Source: an uncultured Alphaproteobacteria bacterium (GTDB taxonomy: Bacteria; Pseudomonadota; Alphaproteobacteria; Caulobacterales; Caulobacteraceae). Taken from it: DNA of 64,000 nt. This document shows positions 42,801 through 51,852 of this stretch, piece after piece (position 1 is the stretch's first letter; each line of letters begins with the position of its first letter). The stretch spans positions 62,001 through 126,000 of the forward strand of contig CALETE010000081.1 in the NCBI GenBank assembly GCA_937920085.1. Reading direction: 5' to 3'. The notes beneath the pieces were generated by a model that ran no database searches, was not told where the DNA came from, and saw only the letters and a list, made by a program, of their open reading frames with translations. The position numbers and the translations under genes are program-made.

Positions 42801-43298
42801 TCAGACGCGAACTGGGCCCTGCAAAGGATGCGATGCCCCCCGCGCAAGCACCCTGCGCTGGTCTACCGGGCCTGGCAAAGCCACGGCGGTGGTATGCACT
42901 GACGAAAACCCGAAGCGCGTGAAATAGGGCTCATCCCCCACGAGCAGAACAATAGGAAAGCCCGCAAACGCCGCCGCATCACAGGCAGTTTGCACCAAGG
43001 CCCCTCCGGTTCCGCCCTTTCTTTGGTCGGCCTCAACCGCAAGAGGTCCGAGAAACATCACAGGGGTATCGCCTATCTTCACTGCGGTCATACGAACGCA
43101 TCCGACGAGGCGGCCTCCATCCCAGGCACAGAAAGATGCATCTCGCCGGAGAGGTGCCAATTCCCTAACCCGCTCAGACACCTTGGTGAAACGACCAGGA
43201 CCAAAGGCATGCTCCAGCAGGGCCTCAATGGCAGAGGCGTCTGACACCTGCTCCGGGATGATTTGAAAGCCGTCTAAGGGCTGAATTTGGGGAGGCAT
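42801..43298 (-). CDS. GNAT family N-acetyltransferase (YhbS-like)
   Basis: A 165-residue acetyltransferase. The acetyl-CoA loop lies in VEADQRKGGTGGALVQTACD (a Q/R-x-x-G-x-G/A form), with MFLGPLAVEAD before it. YFTRFGF is the family's C-terminal pattern. YhbS-like proteins of this size act on unknown small substrates. It is a single gene on the minus strand. Confidence 0.85.
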   Translation of the reverse strand: MPPQIQPLDGFQIIPEQVSDASAIEALLEHAFGPGRFTKVSERVRELAPLRRDASFCAWDGGRLVGCVRMTAVKIGDTPVMFLGPLAVEADQRKGGTGGALVQTACDAAAFAGFPIVLLVGDEPYFTRFGFSSVHTTAVALPGPVDQRRVLARGASHPLQGPVRV

Positions 43299-43469
43299 GG
43301 ACGTCTCGAAAACCGAAGGTCGACGATCGGGTGCATAAACTGCAACCCGGGGCGGGGGATCAGGCGGCGCGGGGCACCAATCGTCGCAGTCGTCGCATGG
43401 ACCTCTAGTCCTGGATGATCGAAGGCCGGGCTGATAGGGCCCTGCGCCCTGCCCGTCAATGCCAGTTGG

Positions 43470-43745
43470 CTAAAGCCATTTACGCGGCAGAACCATTCCA
43501 AGGGGGCGGACCTGGCCAGTCACCAAACCCAGGCGTTTCATCTTGGCAGGGCTCAAGGGGGCGAGGGCTTGGACCGGCTCCAGTCCACCAACTGGGCTAT
43601 AGGCGACGTTCCCGAGCCCAGCCGCCCCATCTATGGCCGTCCATTCTGCCTTAGCTCGATCCTCAAAGCCGACGGCAAAATAGCAGCGCACGGGTGCCGG
43701 CTCGCCTTTCAGCTCCACCATTACGCCTATCACCCAGCCAGACAT
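43470..43745 (-). CDS. Small hypothetical protein (91 aa)
   Basis: A 91-residue protein without a signal or membrane segment. It begins MSGWVIGVMVELKGEPAPVR, has a compact alpha/beta look (YFAVGFEDRAKAEWTAIDGA), and ends in a basic LPRKWL. I do not recognise a domain. The frame is more protein-like than its neighbours on either strand, but the ribosome site is weak. It lies between the GNAT and peptidase genes. Confidence 0.5.
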   Translation of the reverse strand: MSGWVIGVMVELKGEPAPVRCYFAVGFEDRAKAEWTAIDGAAGLGNVAYSPVGGLEPVQALAPLSPAKMKRLGLVTGQVRPLGMVLPRKWL

Positions 43746-43939
43746 GCTTACGGATCTCCCATATTTTCACTCTGGCGGGATTCGCGCGCCAGACGGGCAT
43801 CCCAGTTGAAACCTACGACCTGCGCCCTTGGCTGAATGGTATCTGCGCCGGTGGAATTTCCAGCGCAGATGCCCTCCCCTCTGGTCAGGGGCTGCGAAAG
43901 AGATACCTTGATCCAAACAATCTATGGGAGGCGAGGCAC

Positions 43940-46327
43940 ATGAATAGAACCCTGGCATTGGCCCTGGCCATGATCGGTGCCTTCTCATGGGCCTGGTGGA
44001 CAGCCCAGACGCCCGCCCCCCTCAAGGAATATGCCGCCCCGACGGTTTTCTCAGCGGGCCGGGCCATGATCGATGATCGCGTCATCGCCCGCACACCGCA
44101 TCCAATCGGCTCCCCCGCCAACGCCGTTGTTCGGGACTATCTGTTGCAGCGTATGGCCGCCATGGGCCTGGACCCTCAGGTGCAAAGCCTTGATGCCTTG
44201 CGCAGAGTCAATCGCTCACCAACCCCCATGGTCACCGGTGGCCACGTAGAAAACCTGATCGGTGTTCTGCCGGGTAAATCCCGGACGGCACCGGCCCTGG
44301 CCCTTATGGTCCACTATGACAGTGTGCCCGGCTCGCCCGGTGCTGCTGACGATGCAGCAGGGGTTTCTGCCGCCCTCGAAGTCATGCGCTTGATAAGGAC
44401 CCAGGGCACACCGGAACGGGACGTGATCTTGCTGATCACCGACGGTGAGGAGGCTGGCTTGCTGGGTGCCGAGGGCTTCTTTGCCAATCACCCCTTGGCC
44501 AAGCATATTGGCTTCGTCATCAATATGGAGACCCGAGGCGGCGGCGGCGCAGCCCAAATGTTCCAGACAGGCTCTGACAATGGGCAGGTCATCAAGCTGT
44601 TCGCAAAGGGCGCGGTCCGCCCCTCATCCTCCTCCCTGGCGGTGTATCTCTACGAGCACATGCCAAACGACACTGACTTTACCGTGTCAAAAGCGGCCGG
44701 GATCACGGGGCTGAACTTCGCCTTTATCGGCCGGCAGTTCGACTATCACTCGCCAACCTCGACCAGCGATAATCTCGATAAGGGCAGCCTTCAGCATATG
44801 GGGGATCAGGCCTTTTCGGCAGCCAAGGCCATCGCCTTTTCAGCGAACCTTCCAAGCAAAAGCACGAACCTCGTCTACGCCAACACCTTCGGCTCACACA
44901 TTCTCGCCTATCCCCAAGTGATGGGTTGGGCCCTGCTCGCCGGCATCGGTTTCTGCATCGTCCTGGGGGTTCAGACGGCACGGCGGGCCGGGGTATTTCG
45001 GTGGTCTGAAGTCGCGCGGGGCACCGGAGGCGCTGTCTACTTGCTTCTGACCAGCGCGGCTGTCTTCCATCTCGCCCGGAAGGCGACGGGTGTGGGCAAT
45101 GGCTTCTTCGAACAGCGATATCTCTTGGCGCAGGTCAACCGGTGGGAAATCGCACTTGCCTTGTTCGGTGCAGCCCTGGTCATTTACGCCGCGAACGCGA
45201 CCGCGACCGGCCGCTCTCGCTACATAGCTGCGGCCCTTGCCAGCCTCGTGGGGATTCTGTCCTGCGCCTTTGGTTTCGACCCCTTGGGCCTAGGCCTTGG
45301 GCTAGGTGGTGGGGTTGTCGCCCTGGTCGCATTCGGGCGCCCAGCGGGCATTACTGGGGCTTGGACAGGGGTTTTAGGAACCGGCTTTGCTGCCGCCTTG
45401 GTCGGGCAAATTATCGCCCCGCCGATCACGTTTTTAATCGCCTGGCCCTTGGCCTTGGCAGCCTTGTTGGGTGGCCTCAGTGGCATGGGTTATCGCCGTA
45501 GCGCCTGGATGACCCTTCCCACCGCTATCGCAGCCGGCGTGGGTCTTGCCTGGGTGCTTGGCTTCGCCCATGGCGTTTTCCAGGGTCTGGATATGGTCGA
45601 GCTCTTGGCTCTATTCGCTTGGATCGGCGCCTTGCTGATCTGGCCCTTGGTGCAAGATGATGATCGCGCCCCAGAGTGGTCCAGCCTGGCGCTCTTTATT
45701 GCCGGTGTCGCCGTAATGCTCCTGGTCCGTTTCGATCCGCCATGGTCACCGCGCCATCCCCAAGCCACCCTGGTCTCCTATGTCCAGGACGTCGACAGCG
45801 GCAAGGCCTACCTGGCATCACCCATGTCCAGTCTGGACCCTTGGACGACCTCGGCTTTGACCGCCCACAGCGGTCACCTGCAACAAATGGCGTTTCCCGC
45901 ATTTGGCAGAGGCACGTCCTGGGTGGCAGCAGCCGCCCCCATACCTGCGAACCCTCCGAGTTTCATCCTTCAGAATCTCAAGGATGGATCCTATGCCCTC
46001 ACCGCGACGCCTTCGATCGGCAGTCGGAACCTGTCTCTGGAAGTGGCGTCAGACACCATTATTCAAGATACAGCCCTCAATGGCCGCCCCATCAAGGTCT
46101 TGGACAAGCCCGGGCAATTAACTCGGATTCGACTGACCGCCTTGCCAAAGGGCTTTGTTCTCACCTTCAAGCCCGCCGGCCCCGGCAAGCTGAACCTCAA
46201 GTTCGCCGCCGTTACAGAAGGTTGGCCCGCTGGGGCCAAGCCCCTGCCCCCGAGGGATAGCAAGACAATGGCCTTTGATCTGTCTGACTCCACGGCAATG
46301 GTGGGATCAAGGACCTTCACCTGGTAG
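43940..46327 (+). CDS. Membrane-bound M28 family metallopeptidase
   Basis: A 795-residue protein. The start is the ATG at 43940 (MNRTLALALA) after GGAGGCGAGG; the longer frame is antisense. Residues 1-22 form a signal anchor. The M28 zinc aminopeptidase domain (about 100-290) shows H125 in VHYDSVPGSPGAADDAAG with D137, E170-E171 in TDGEEAGLLG, NMETRG, and the last His in DYHSPTSTSDN. About eight to nine membrane segments follow (320-640), then a C-terminal extramembrane domain (645-795). The architecture recalls ER/vacuolar Fxna/ERMP1 peptidases. The substrate is unknown. Confidence 0.85.
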   Translation: MNRTLALALAMIGAFSWAWWTAQTPAPLKEYAAPTVFSAGRAMIDDRVIARTPHPIGSPANAVVRDYLLQRMAAMGLDPQVQSLDALRRVNRSPTPMVTGGHVENLIGVLPGKSRTAPALALMVHYDSVPGSPGAADDAAGVSAALEVMRLIRTQGTPERDVILLITDGEEAGLLGAEGFFANHPLAKHIGFVINMETRGGGGAAQMFQTGSDNGQVIKLFAKGAVRPSSSSLAVYLYEHMPNDTDFTVSKAAGITGLNFAFIGRQFDYHSPTSTSDNLDKGSLQHMGDQAFSAAKAIAFSANLPSKSTNLVYANTFGSHILAYPQVMGWALLAGIGFCIVLGVQTARRAGVFRWSEVARGTGGAVYLLLTSAAVFHLARKATGVGNGFFEQRYLLAQVNRWEIALALFGAALVIYAANATATGRSRYIAAALASLVGILSCAFGFDPLGLGLGLGGGVVALVAFGRPAGITGAWTGVLGTGFAAALVGQIIAPPITFLIAWPLALAALLGGLSGMGYRRSAWMTLPTAIAAGVGLAWVLGFAHGVFQGLDMVELLALFAWIGALLIWPLVQDDDRAPEWSSLALFIAGVAVMLLVRFDPPWSPRHPQATLVSYVQDVDSGKAYLASPMSSLDPWTTSALTAHSGHLQQMAFPAFGRGTSWVAAAAPIPANPPSFILQNLKDGSYALTATPSIGSRNLSLEVASDTIIQDTALNGRPIKVLDKPGQLTRIRLTALPKGFVLTFKPAGPGKLNLKFAAVTEGWPAGAKPLPPRDSKTMAFDLSDSTAMVGSRTFTW

Positions 46328-46337
46328 GAATCTGCGC

Positions 46338-46688
46338 ATGTCTGAAACGGTCATTTATCACAATCCAAGCTGCGGAACCTCTCGCAACACCCTGGCCTTG
46401 CTGAGGGAAAAGGGCATTGAGCCCATGGTTGTGGAATATCTGAAAACAGGATGGACAGAGGACCAGCTCAAAGCTTTAGCCAATCGAACCGGTGAGGGAT
46501 TGCGGGCGCTATTGCGCGTCCAGGGCACCCAGGCCGAAGCCCTGGGCCTAACCGATCCTAAGATCTCTGACGCGGTGCTCTTGGAGGCCATGGTCGCAGA
46601 TCCGAAATTGGTGAACCGACCTATTGTGACGACCCCAAAGGGTGCGGCCCTTTGTCGACCGATAGATCGGGTACTTGACCTTATCTAG
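46338..46688 (+). CDS. arsC: Arsenate reductase (ArsC family)
   Basis: A 116-residue glutaredoxin-coupled ArsC-family protein. The catalytic Cys is in HNPSCGTSRN (residues 8-17), and the substrate arginines fit NRPIV and LCRP in the C-terminal part. ArsC reduces arsenate to arsenite; no arsenite pump or ArsR gene is adjacent. It starts 10 bp after the M28 gene on the same strand. Confidence 0.88.
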   Translation: MSETVIYHNPSCGTSRNTLALLREKGIEPMVVEYLKTGWTEDQLKALANRTGEGLRALLRVQGTQAEALGLTDPKISDAVLLEAMVADPKLVNRPIVTTPKGAALCRPIDRVLDLI

Positions 46689-46712
46689 CGAACAGATCGA
46701 CCTTGCCGGGTG

Positions 46713-48071
46713 ATGTCAGAGTTTGATCCCCGACAGCTCCCCTCGAGGTTTATTCCCCGCCTGGTCATGGCGAGCGCGACCTGTGCGGTTTTCGGTTGGA
46801 GCTTTGCGGTATTTGGGTCCCAGGCCTTGGCGAGGCTCGCGCCCCCCCTGGACCCCACCCAACTGGACGCTCTGCAACAAAAAGCCTTTACCGAGGCCGA
46901 GGCTCAACCTGGATTTGGTCGGGCTGAGCGGCTGAAAATTCGCGTGGATGCGGGAGAGACATTACAAGGGGCGATCTTGCGCGCGGGTGTTAACCCCGAC
47001 GACGCCAAGGAGCTGATTGCAACCCTGGCCCCGGCTATTGATGTCACAGATATTCAGCCTGGGGTGACCTTCGACGCCGCCATCGCCCGGCGGCGGGGCG
47101 GTGATGATGCCGTACGGCTAATTGGAATGTCACTGCGCACAGGGCCAGCGACAACCTTAGCTGTGACCAGGGCCTTTGATGGTGCCATGCGCCTGCGAGA
47201 AGTGTCTGAAAATATCAAGGTCGAACGCACCGTTGCGTCAGGTGCGATTAATGAGTCCCTTTCAGAAACAGCAGCGGAACTCGGGGCAGGCCCCGCCATC
47301 ACCAATCAGATGGTGAAGCTGCTAAGTCACAAGGTGGATTTTGATCGTGATCTAAAAGTGGGCGATCGGATTGACCTGGTTTACGATCGCGCTGTCACCG
47401 ACAGCGGCAGAACGGTTCAAACAGGCGACCTGATCTATGCCGCGATCAAAGGTATTCGCTTTTATCGCTTTATGCGACACGGCAAGGCCGATTATTTCGA
47501 TGCAAATGGCGGAAATATAAGAGGTTTTCTGCTGAGAACCCCTGTGGTCAGCGGCGCAGTGACCTCAGGGTTTGGCATGCGTAGGCATCCGGTTCTTGGC
47601 TATAACCGCATGCACCAGGGTATTGATTTTGGTGCCAGCGTCGGGACACCGGTCCTGGCCGCTGGAGATGGTGTTGTTGAGGAAGCCGGGCGCTGGGGTG
47701 AATACGGCAATTGGCTGAAAATCAGGCACACCGGCAGCTGGGAAACGGGCTATGCCCATCTTCAGAGGTTCGCCCCAGGGGTTTCACCAGGCCAAACAGT
47801 GCACCAAGGCCAAGTCGTAGCCTATGTCGGAACGACGGGGCTCTCGACAGGCCCGCACCTGCATTATGAAATTTGGCAAAACGGCGATCGCGTCAATCCC
47901 GTCGGCGTTCGCGTACCCCAAGGCATTATTTTGGCCGGCGCTGACCTCCAAGCCTTCCGCGCGGAAAAAGTGCGGATCGACCAGATGCTGGTTCGCGGTT
48001 CTGTAAACCTCTCTACCAGCAGCCCGCAACAATTTGCCCGCATCGACAGCCCCGTCATGCTCAGGCCCTAG
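46713..48071 (+). CDS. M23 family peptidoglycan endopeptidase
   Basis: A 452-residue membrane-anchored murein hydrolase. The N-terminal segment (residues about 14-40) anchors it. An OapA/LysM-like region (about 75-135) starts VDAGETLQGAILRAGV. The C-terminal M23 domain (about 285-400) has the zinc motif MHQGIDFG and HLHYEIWQ, so the catalytic residues are intact. The start is the ATG at 46713; a GTG at 46710 is also in frame. It follows arsC by 24 bp on the same strand. Confidence 0.9.
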   Translation: MSEFDPRQLPSRFIPRLVMASATCAVFGWSFAVFGSQALARLAPPLDPTQLDALQQKAFTEAEAQPGFGRAERLKIRVDAGETLQGAILRAGVNPDDAKELIATLAPAIDVTDIQPGVTFDAAIARRRGGDDAVRLIGMSLRTGPATTLAVTRAFDGAMRLREVSENIKVERTVASGAINESLSETAAELGAGPAITNQMVKLLSHKVDFDRDLKVGDRIDLVYDRAVTDSGRTVQTGDLIYAAIKGIRFYRFMRHGKADYFDANGGNIRGFLLRTPVVSGAVTSGFGMRRHPVLGYNRMHQGIDFGASVGTPVLAAGDGVVEEAGRWGEYGNWLKIRHTGSWETGYAHLQRFAPGVSPGQTVHQGQVVAYVGTTGLSTGPHLHYEIWQNGDRVNPVGVRVPQGIILAGADLQAFRAEKVRIDQMLVRGSVNLSTSSPQQFARIDSPVMLRP

Positions 48072-48084
48072 GCCCAGACACAAA

Positions 48085-48113
48085 AAAGGGGCCCCGCCTT
48101 ACAGCGGAGCCCC
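48085..48113 (-). terminator. Intrinsic terminator of the alcohol dehydrogenase gene
   Basis: On the minus strand GGGGCTCCGC, a six-base loop and GCGGGGCCCC (one mismatch) are followed by six T. It lies 23 bp after the stop of the leftward ADH gene. On the plus strand the downstream sequence is not T-rich, so it serves mainly the minus strand. Confidence 0.8.
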
Positions 48114-48136
48114 AAATTTCAATCTGACGACATCAA

Positions 48137-49219
48137 TCAGTCGAACATGATGACCGAACGGGCGAGTTCGCCACGCTTCATGTCCGCAAAGCCTTCATTG
48201 ACCTGTTCCAGCTTAATGCGCTGGGAGATCATCTGATCGAGCTTAAGCTTGCCGTTCATGTAGAAGTCGACCAGCCGGGGCATGTCGACGGGGAAGCGGT
48301 TGGAGCCCATCATTGAGCCCTGCAGCTTCTTTTCGCCCAAGAAGGCAGCGCCGGGCAGGGTGATGGACTGGCCGATTGGGATCATGCCGATGATGTTGGC
48401 AGTACCGCCGCGGCGCAGCATGTTGAAAGCCTGCTCAGCTGTCTTGGACAGGCCGATCGCTTCGAAGGAGTGATGAACACCGCCCTTGGTCATTTCGAGC
48501 ACTTCCTTGACCGCATCGGTCTGGGACGCATCGATGAAGTCCGTCGCGCCAAATTCATGGGCGAGGTTGCTCTTGGACGAGACCATGTCGACGGCGATGA
48601 TCCGACCAGCACCGGCAATCGCCGCGCCATTGATGGCTGACAGGCCGACGCCACCGCAACCGATGACGACGACGGTTTCGCCTGGCCGCACGCTGGAGGT
48701 GTGGATGGCAGCACCGACGCCGGTCATCACCGAGCAGCCGATCAGGGCGGCGCGATCCAGGGGCATATCCTTGCGGATCGAGACGCATGCATGCTCGTGG
48801 ATCAGCATGTATTCGGCAAAGGAAGACAGGTTCAGGAACTGCGGCAGGGGCCGACCGCCCTGGCTTAGGCGCGGTTCTTCGTCGGCGTCGCGCTTGGTTT
48901 CCGGCGAAACGCAGAGTGACAGGTGGCCCGTAAGGCACTGGTCGCAATGGCCGCAATAGGCTGACAGGCAGGTGATGACGTGATCGCCGACCTTCACAGT
49001 GCGGACTTCAGAGCCCACGGCTTCCACAACCCCAGCGCTTTCATGGCCCAGAACTGCGGGCAGCGGGTGCGGATAGGAGCCCTCCATGAAGTGCAGGTCG
49101 GAATGGCACAGGCCAGCTGCGGCAGTGCGGATCAGGACCTCATGCGGGCCGGGCTTATTGATTTGGACGTCTTCGATCTGAAGCGGCTTGCCCACTTCGC
49201 GCAATACGGCGGCCTTCAT
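48137..49219 (-). CDS. Zn-dependent alcohol dehydrogenase
   Basis: A 360-residue MDR-superfamily dehydrogenase, class III/S-mycothiol-like branch. The start is the ATG at 49219 (MKAAVLREVG). Catalytic zinc ligands are in GLCHSDLHF and GHESAGVVE. The structural zinc site is CGHCDQCLTGHLSLC, and the Rossmann motif is VVIGCGGVGLSAI. It probably oxidises an alcohol feeding the neighbouring catabolic genes, but no partner defines the substrate. Confidence 0.92.
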   Translation of the reverse strand: MKAAVLREVGKPLQIEDVQINKPGPHEVLIRTAAAGLCHSDLHFMEGSYPHPLPAVLGHESAGVVEAVGSEVRTVKVGDHVITCLSAYCGHCDQCLTGHLSLCVSPETKRDADEEPRLSQGGRPLPQFLNLSSFAEYMLIHEHACVSIRKDMPLDRAALIGCSVMTGVGAAIHTSSVRPGETVVVIGCGGVGLSAINGAAIAGAGRIIAVDMVSSKSNLAHEFGATDFIDASQTDAVKEVLEMTKGGVHHSFEAIGLSKTAEQAFNMLRRGGTANIIGMIPIGQSITLPGAAFLGEKKLQGSMMGSNRFPVDMPRLVDFYMNGKLKLDQMISQRIKLEQVNEGFADMKRGELARSVIMFD

Positions 49220-49256
49220 GTGTCGTCTCCCCATGGCGCCCGGTTTCGGACGGGTT

Positions 49257-49282
49257 TCAAAAGTGCGGGCTCAATCCCGCAC
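49257..49282 (-). terminator. Terminator after the second acyl-CoA ligase gene
   Basis: GTGCGGG, a six-base loop and CCCGCAC form a perfect 7-bp stem; on the minus strand it is followed by TTTTG. It lies 65 bp after the ligase stop and upstream of the ADH gene. Confidence 0.65.
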
Positions 49283-49346
49283 CTCTCAAGGTCATAGCTT
49301 ATCGCCGTTCAGGTGACGCGCGCTAGAGGCTTTCCGTTCAGACGGC

Positions 49347-50957
49347 CTATGAGGTCACCTGATTTCGCAGTTCGCGTTTCAGCACCTTGCCGGTGGGTCC
49401 AATGGGCAGGGAGTCTACGATCCGCACCTCATCTGGCGTCCACCATTTGGCGACGCGGGTCGAGACATGGGTCCTCAGCTCTTCAGGGTCGGCCGTGTGA
49501 TTGGGGCGCAGGACCACCAGCAGCAGGGGGCGCTCGTCCCACTTGGGATGGGGAATGCCAATGGCAGCCGCCATAGCGACCGCAGGGTGCGACGACACGG
49601 CATCCTCAAGATCCAAGGTCGAAATCCATTCGCCGCCAGACTTAATCACGTCCTTTGCCCGGTCGGTGAGGCGCAGATAGCCCTCCTCGTCCAGGGTGGC
49701 GATATCCCCGGTGTCGAACCAGCCGTCGGGCAAGAAGACTTCAGCGCCCTCGTTCTTGAAATAAGCCGAGGACACCCAGGGGCCCCGCACCTGTAACGCC
49801 CCGGAACTCTTGCCATCGCGGGGCTGGATGACGCCATCTTCGCCCATGATACGCATTTCAACGCCCCACCCGCCTCGGCCTTGCTTTTGCTTGCGGGCCA
49901 GGGCGGCGGCGGCGTTTTCGCCGTCGTGCTTGGGTAAGGGCGTATTTATGACGCCCATGGGGCTCGTTTCTGTCATGCCCCAGATTTGTCGGACGTCTGC
50001 GCCCAGCATGTCCTGAACCCGGCTGATCAGGGATGCGGTCGGGGCGGATCCGCCCACCGCAAGAGTCTTCACCGAGGTCAGCTTCTCGCCAATCTGGTCC
50101 AGGTGATCCAGCACACCGACCCAGATGGTCGGCACCCCCAGCAAGAAGGTCGGCTTCTCCGCGACGGCCAGCTCACATATGGACGGACCGTCGAGGTTTC
50201 GGCCGGGCAGGATCAGCTTGGCCCCCACCAGGGGTGCGGCATAGGGGGTGCACCAGGCATTGGCGTGGTACATCTGCGCACAGGGCAGGACGGCTGAGGT
50301 CGCACCCAGATCAAAGCAGTCTGGCTGGACAAGGGCCATGGCGTGAAGCACGGTCGAGCGATGGGAGTACAGCACGCCCTTCGGATTGCCCGTAGTGCCC
50401 GAGGTGTAGCAAAGGCCTGAGGCTTGGCGCTCATCAATGTCTGGCCAAGCATAGTCGGCGGAATGGGCCTCGATCAGGTCCTCATAGACCAGGGTCCCCG
50501 CCGGGGCTTCCTGAGGCAGGTGGGCCTGGTCGGTCATAGCCACCAGGGTTTTGACGGTCTGCAATTGGGGCGCAATGTCCCGAACCAGATCGCCAAAGGT
50601 AATATCGAAGAGCAGAATGGCATCTTCGGCATGGTTTGCGACCCATGCGACCTGGTCGGGATGCAGGCGCGGATTGATGGTGTGCAGGATCGCACCCATG
50701 CCGGTGACGGCATAGTAAAGCTCGAAATGCCGATGGGTGGACCAGGCCAGGGTCGCCACGCGATCGCCGGGCTTGATGCCCAAAGCGGTCAAGGCGTTAG
50801 CCATCCGTTTGGCGCGCTCTAGGGCCCGGGCATAGTCATACCGGAAGATCGGGCCTTCAACGGTCCTGACCACCACTTCGCGGTCCCCATGATACTGGGC
50901 GGCGTATTCTAAAATCGAAGGCAGGCTAAGCGCCCGCTCCATCATCAGAGCCTGCAT
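49347..50957 (-). CDS. Long-chain/medium-chain acyl-CoA synthetase
   Basis: A 536-residue AMP-forming ligase that activates fatty or related acids. The P-loop is YTSGTTGNPKGVLY. The A8/hinge region is WFDTGDIATLDEEGYLRLTDR, and the catalytic Lys is in PTGKVLKREL. The N-terminus (SILEYAAQYHGDREVVVRT) is of the AlkK/dicarboxylate-like FadD type. It is the second acyl-CoA ligase of the window and stands alone. Confidence 0.9.
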   Translation of the reverse strand: MQALMMERALSLPSILEYAAQYHGDREVVVRTVEGPIFRYDYARALERAKRMANALTALGIKPGDRVATLAWSTHRHFELYYAVTGMGAILHTINPRLHPDQVAWVANHAEDAILLFDITFGDLVRDIAPQLQTVKTLVAMTDQAHLPQEAPAGTLVYEDLIEAHSADYAWPDIDERQASGLCYTSGTTGNPKGVLYSHRSTVLHAMALVQPDCFDLGATSAVLPCAQMYHANAWCTPYAAPLVGAKLILPGRNLDGPSICELAVAEKPTFLLGVPTIWVGVLDHLDQIGEKLTSVKTLAVGGSAPTASLISRVQDMLGADVRQIWGMTETSPMGVINTPLPKHDGENAAAALARKQKQGRGGWGVEMRIMGEDGVIQPRDGKSSGALQVRGPWVSSAYFKNEGAEVFLPDGWFDTGDIATLDEEGYLRLTDRAKDVIKSGGEWISTLDLEDAVSSHPAVAMAAAIGIPHPKWDERPLLLVVLRPNHTADPEELRTHVSTRVAKWWTPDEVRIVDSLPIGPTGKVLKRELRNQVTS

Positions 50958-51023
50958 GGCGGTTTTCTCCCTTTGTCTCGTTGATGTGAGATTTAGAGAG
51001 GTAGATCAGCCACGGCTAGACCT

Positions 51024-51827
51024 TTACGTCGCCATCCGCGCCTTGAACACGCCGTCGGGAAGCCGGGGCGCGCGGGTGGGGTGGACGAAGAAATAGTCCT
51101 TCCAGTCAGCGCCAGACAGGACTGTGGTGCGCTCTTCCAGTCGATCTCCGTTAAGGGCGAACATGCGGTAGCCCCGAGACCGGAAGATATCGACCACTGC
51201 TTCTGCAGAACCACCGAACCGTGCGGCCAGCATGGCGGGATGTATCTCGATTAACACGTGGGGCTTATCGCGATCCAGAATGCCTTCAGCACCCTTCAAG
51301 GCCTTTTGCTCTGCGCCTTCAATGTCCATACGAATGAAATCAACGCGGCTGATACCTTGCTCACGGCAATAGTCGTCCAGGGTGACCACGGGGGTCGGCT
51401 GAACCTCGACGCCAGTATCCTCCAGGTCGGGTCGCACCTTACCTTCTGGCGCGGCGTCGGCGAGAAAGGCGTAGGCACGTCCCATGCGGCCAGAGGTCTT
51501 CTTCGGAGTCACCAGCAACATTTCCCCAGGCGCATCGGATACCGCTGCGTGGATGGGGCGGACCTGGCGTGCAATGCCATGCCAGGACAGGCAGAGTTTC
51601 AGCACCTCGAAGGTAAAGGCCGAGGGCTCAAAGGCGTGAATCTGCGCTGATGGGGCGACCTGGGTCATGACGTAAGAGTGGCGTCCATCGCTGGCCCCCA
51701 CGTGCAGGCATAAGGGAGAACCCGACAACAAATCGGCCAAATAAGGGGTTTCTGGCTCGTGTTTGGCCCATCGCATATTGCGGCGCCAAGCGCGGAAGGC
51801 ATGGCTGATCACCAGAAGGGACGGCAT
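51024..51827 (-). CDS. FkbM family SAM-dependent methyltransferase
   Basis: A 267-residue protein. The SAM-binding region starts LCLHVGASDGRHSYVMTQ, FEPSAFTFEVLK holds the acidic ribose-binding residue, and DFIRMDIEGAEQKALKGAEG is the FkbM signature. Members methylate sugars or polyketides. No glycan cluster is next to it, so the acceptor is unknown. It lies 25 bp after ubiG on the same strand. Confidence 0.85.
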   Translation of the reverse strand: MPSLLVISHAFRAWRRNMRWAKHEPETPYLADLLSGSPLCLHVGASDGRHSYVMTQVAPSAQIHAFEPSAFTFEVLKLCLSWHGIARQVRPIHAAVSDAPGEMLLVTPKKTSGRMGRAYAFLADAAPEGKVRPDLEDTGVEVQPTPVVTLDDYCREQGISRVDFIRMDIEGAEQKALKGAEGILDRDKPHVLIEIHPAMLAARFGGSAEAVVDIFRSRGYRMFALNGDRLEERTTVLSGADWKDYFFVHPTRAPRLPDGVFKARMAT

Positions 51828-51852
51828 CGTAGATTCCTTTTACCGGGCTTCT

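Noticed and set aside
43694..43939. N-terminal extension of the M28 peptidase
   Set aside because: Partly antisense to the 91-residue gene; the signal anchor begins at the ATG at 43940, which has a ribosome site.
46338..46688. Arsenic resistance operon
   Set aside because: Only an ArsC-family gene is present, with no arsR, arsB or acr3 nearby. It may act in general stress.
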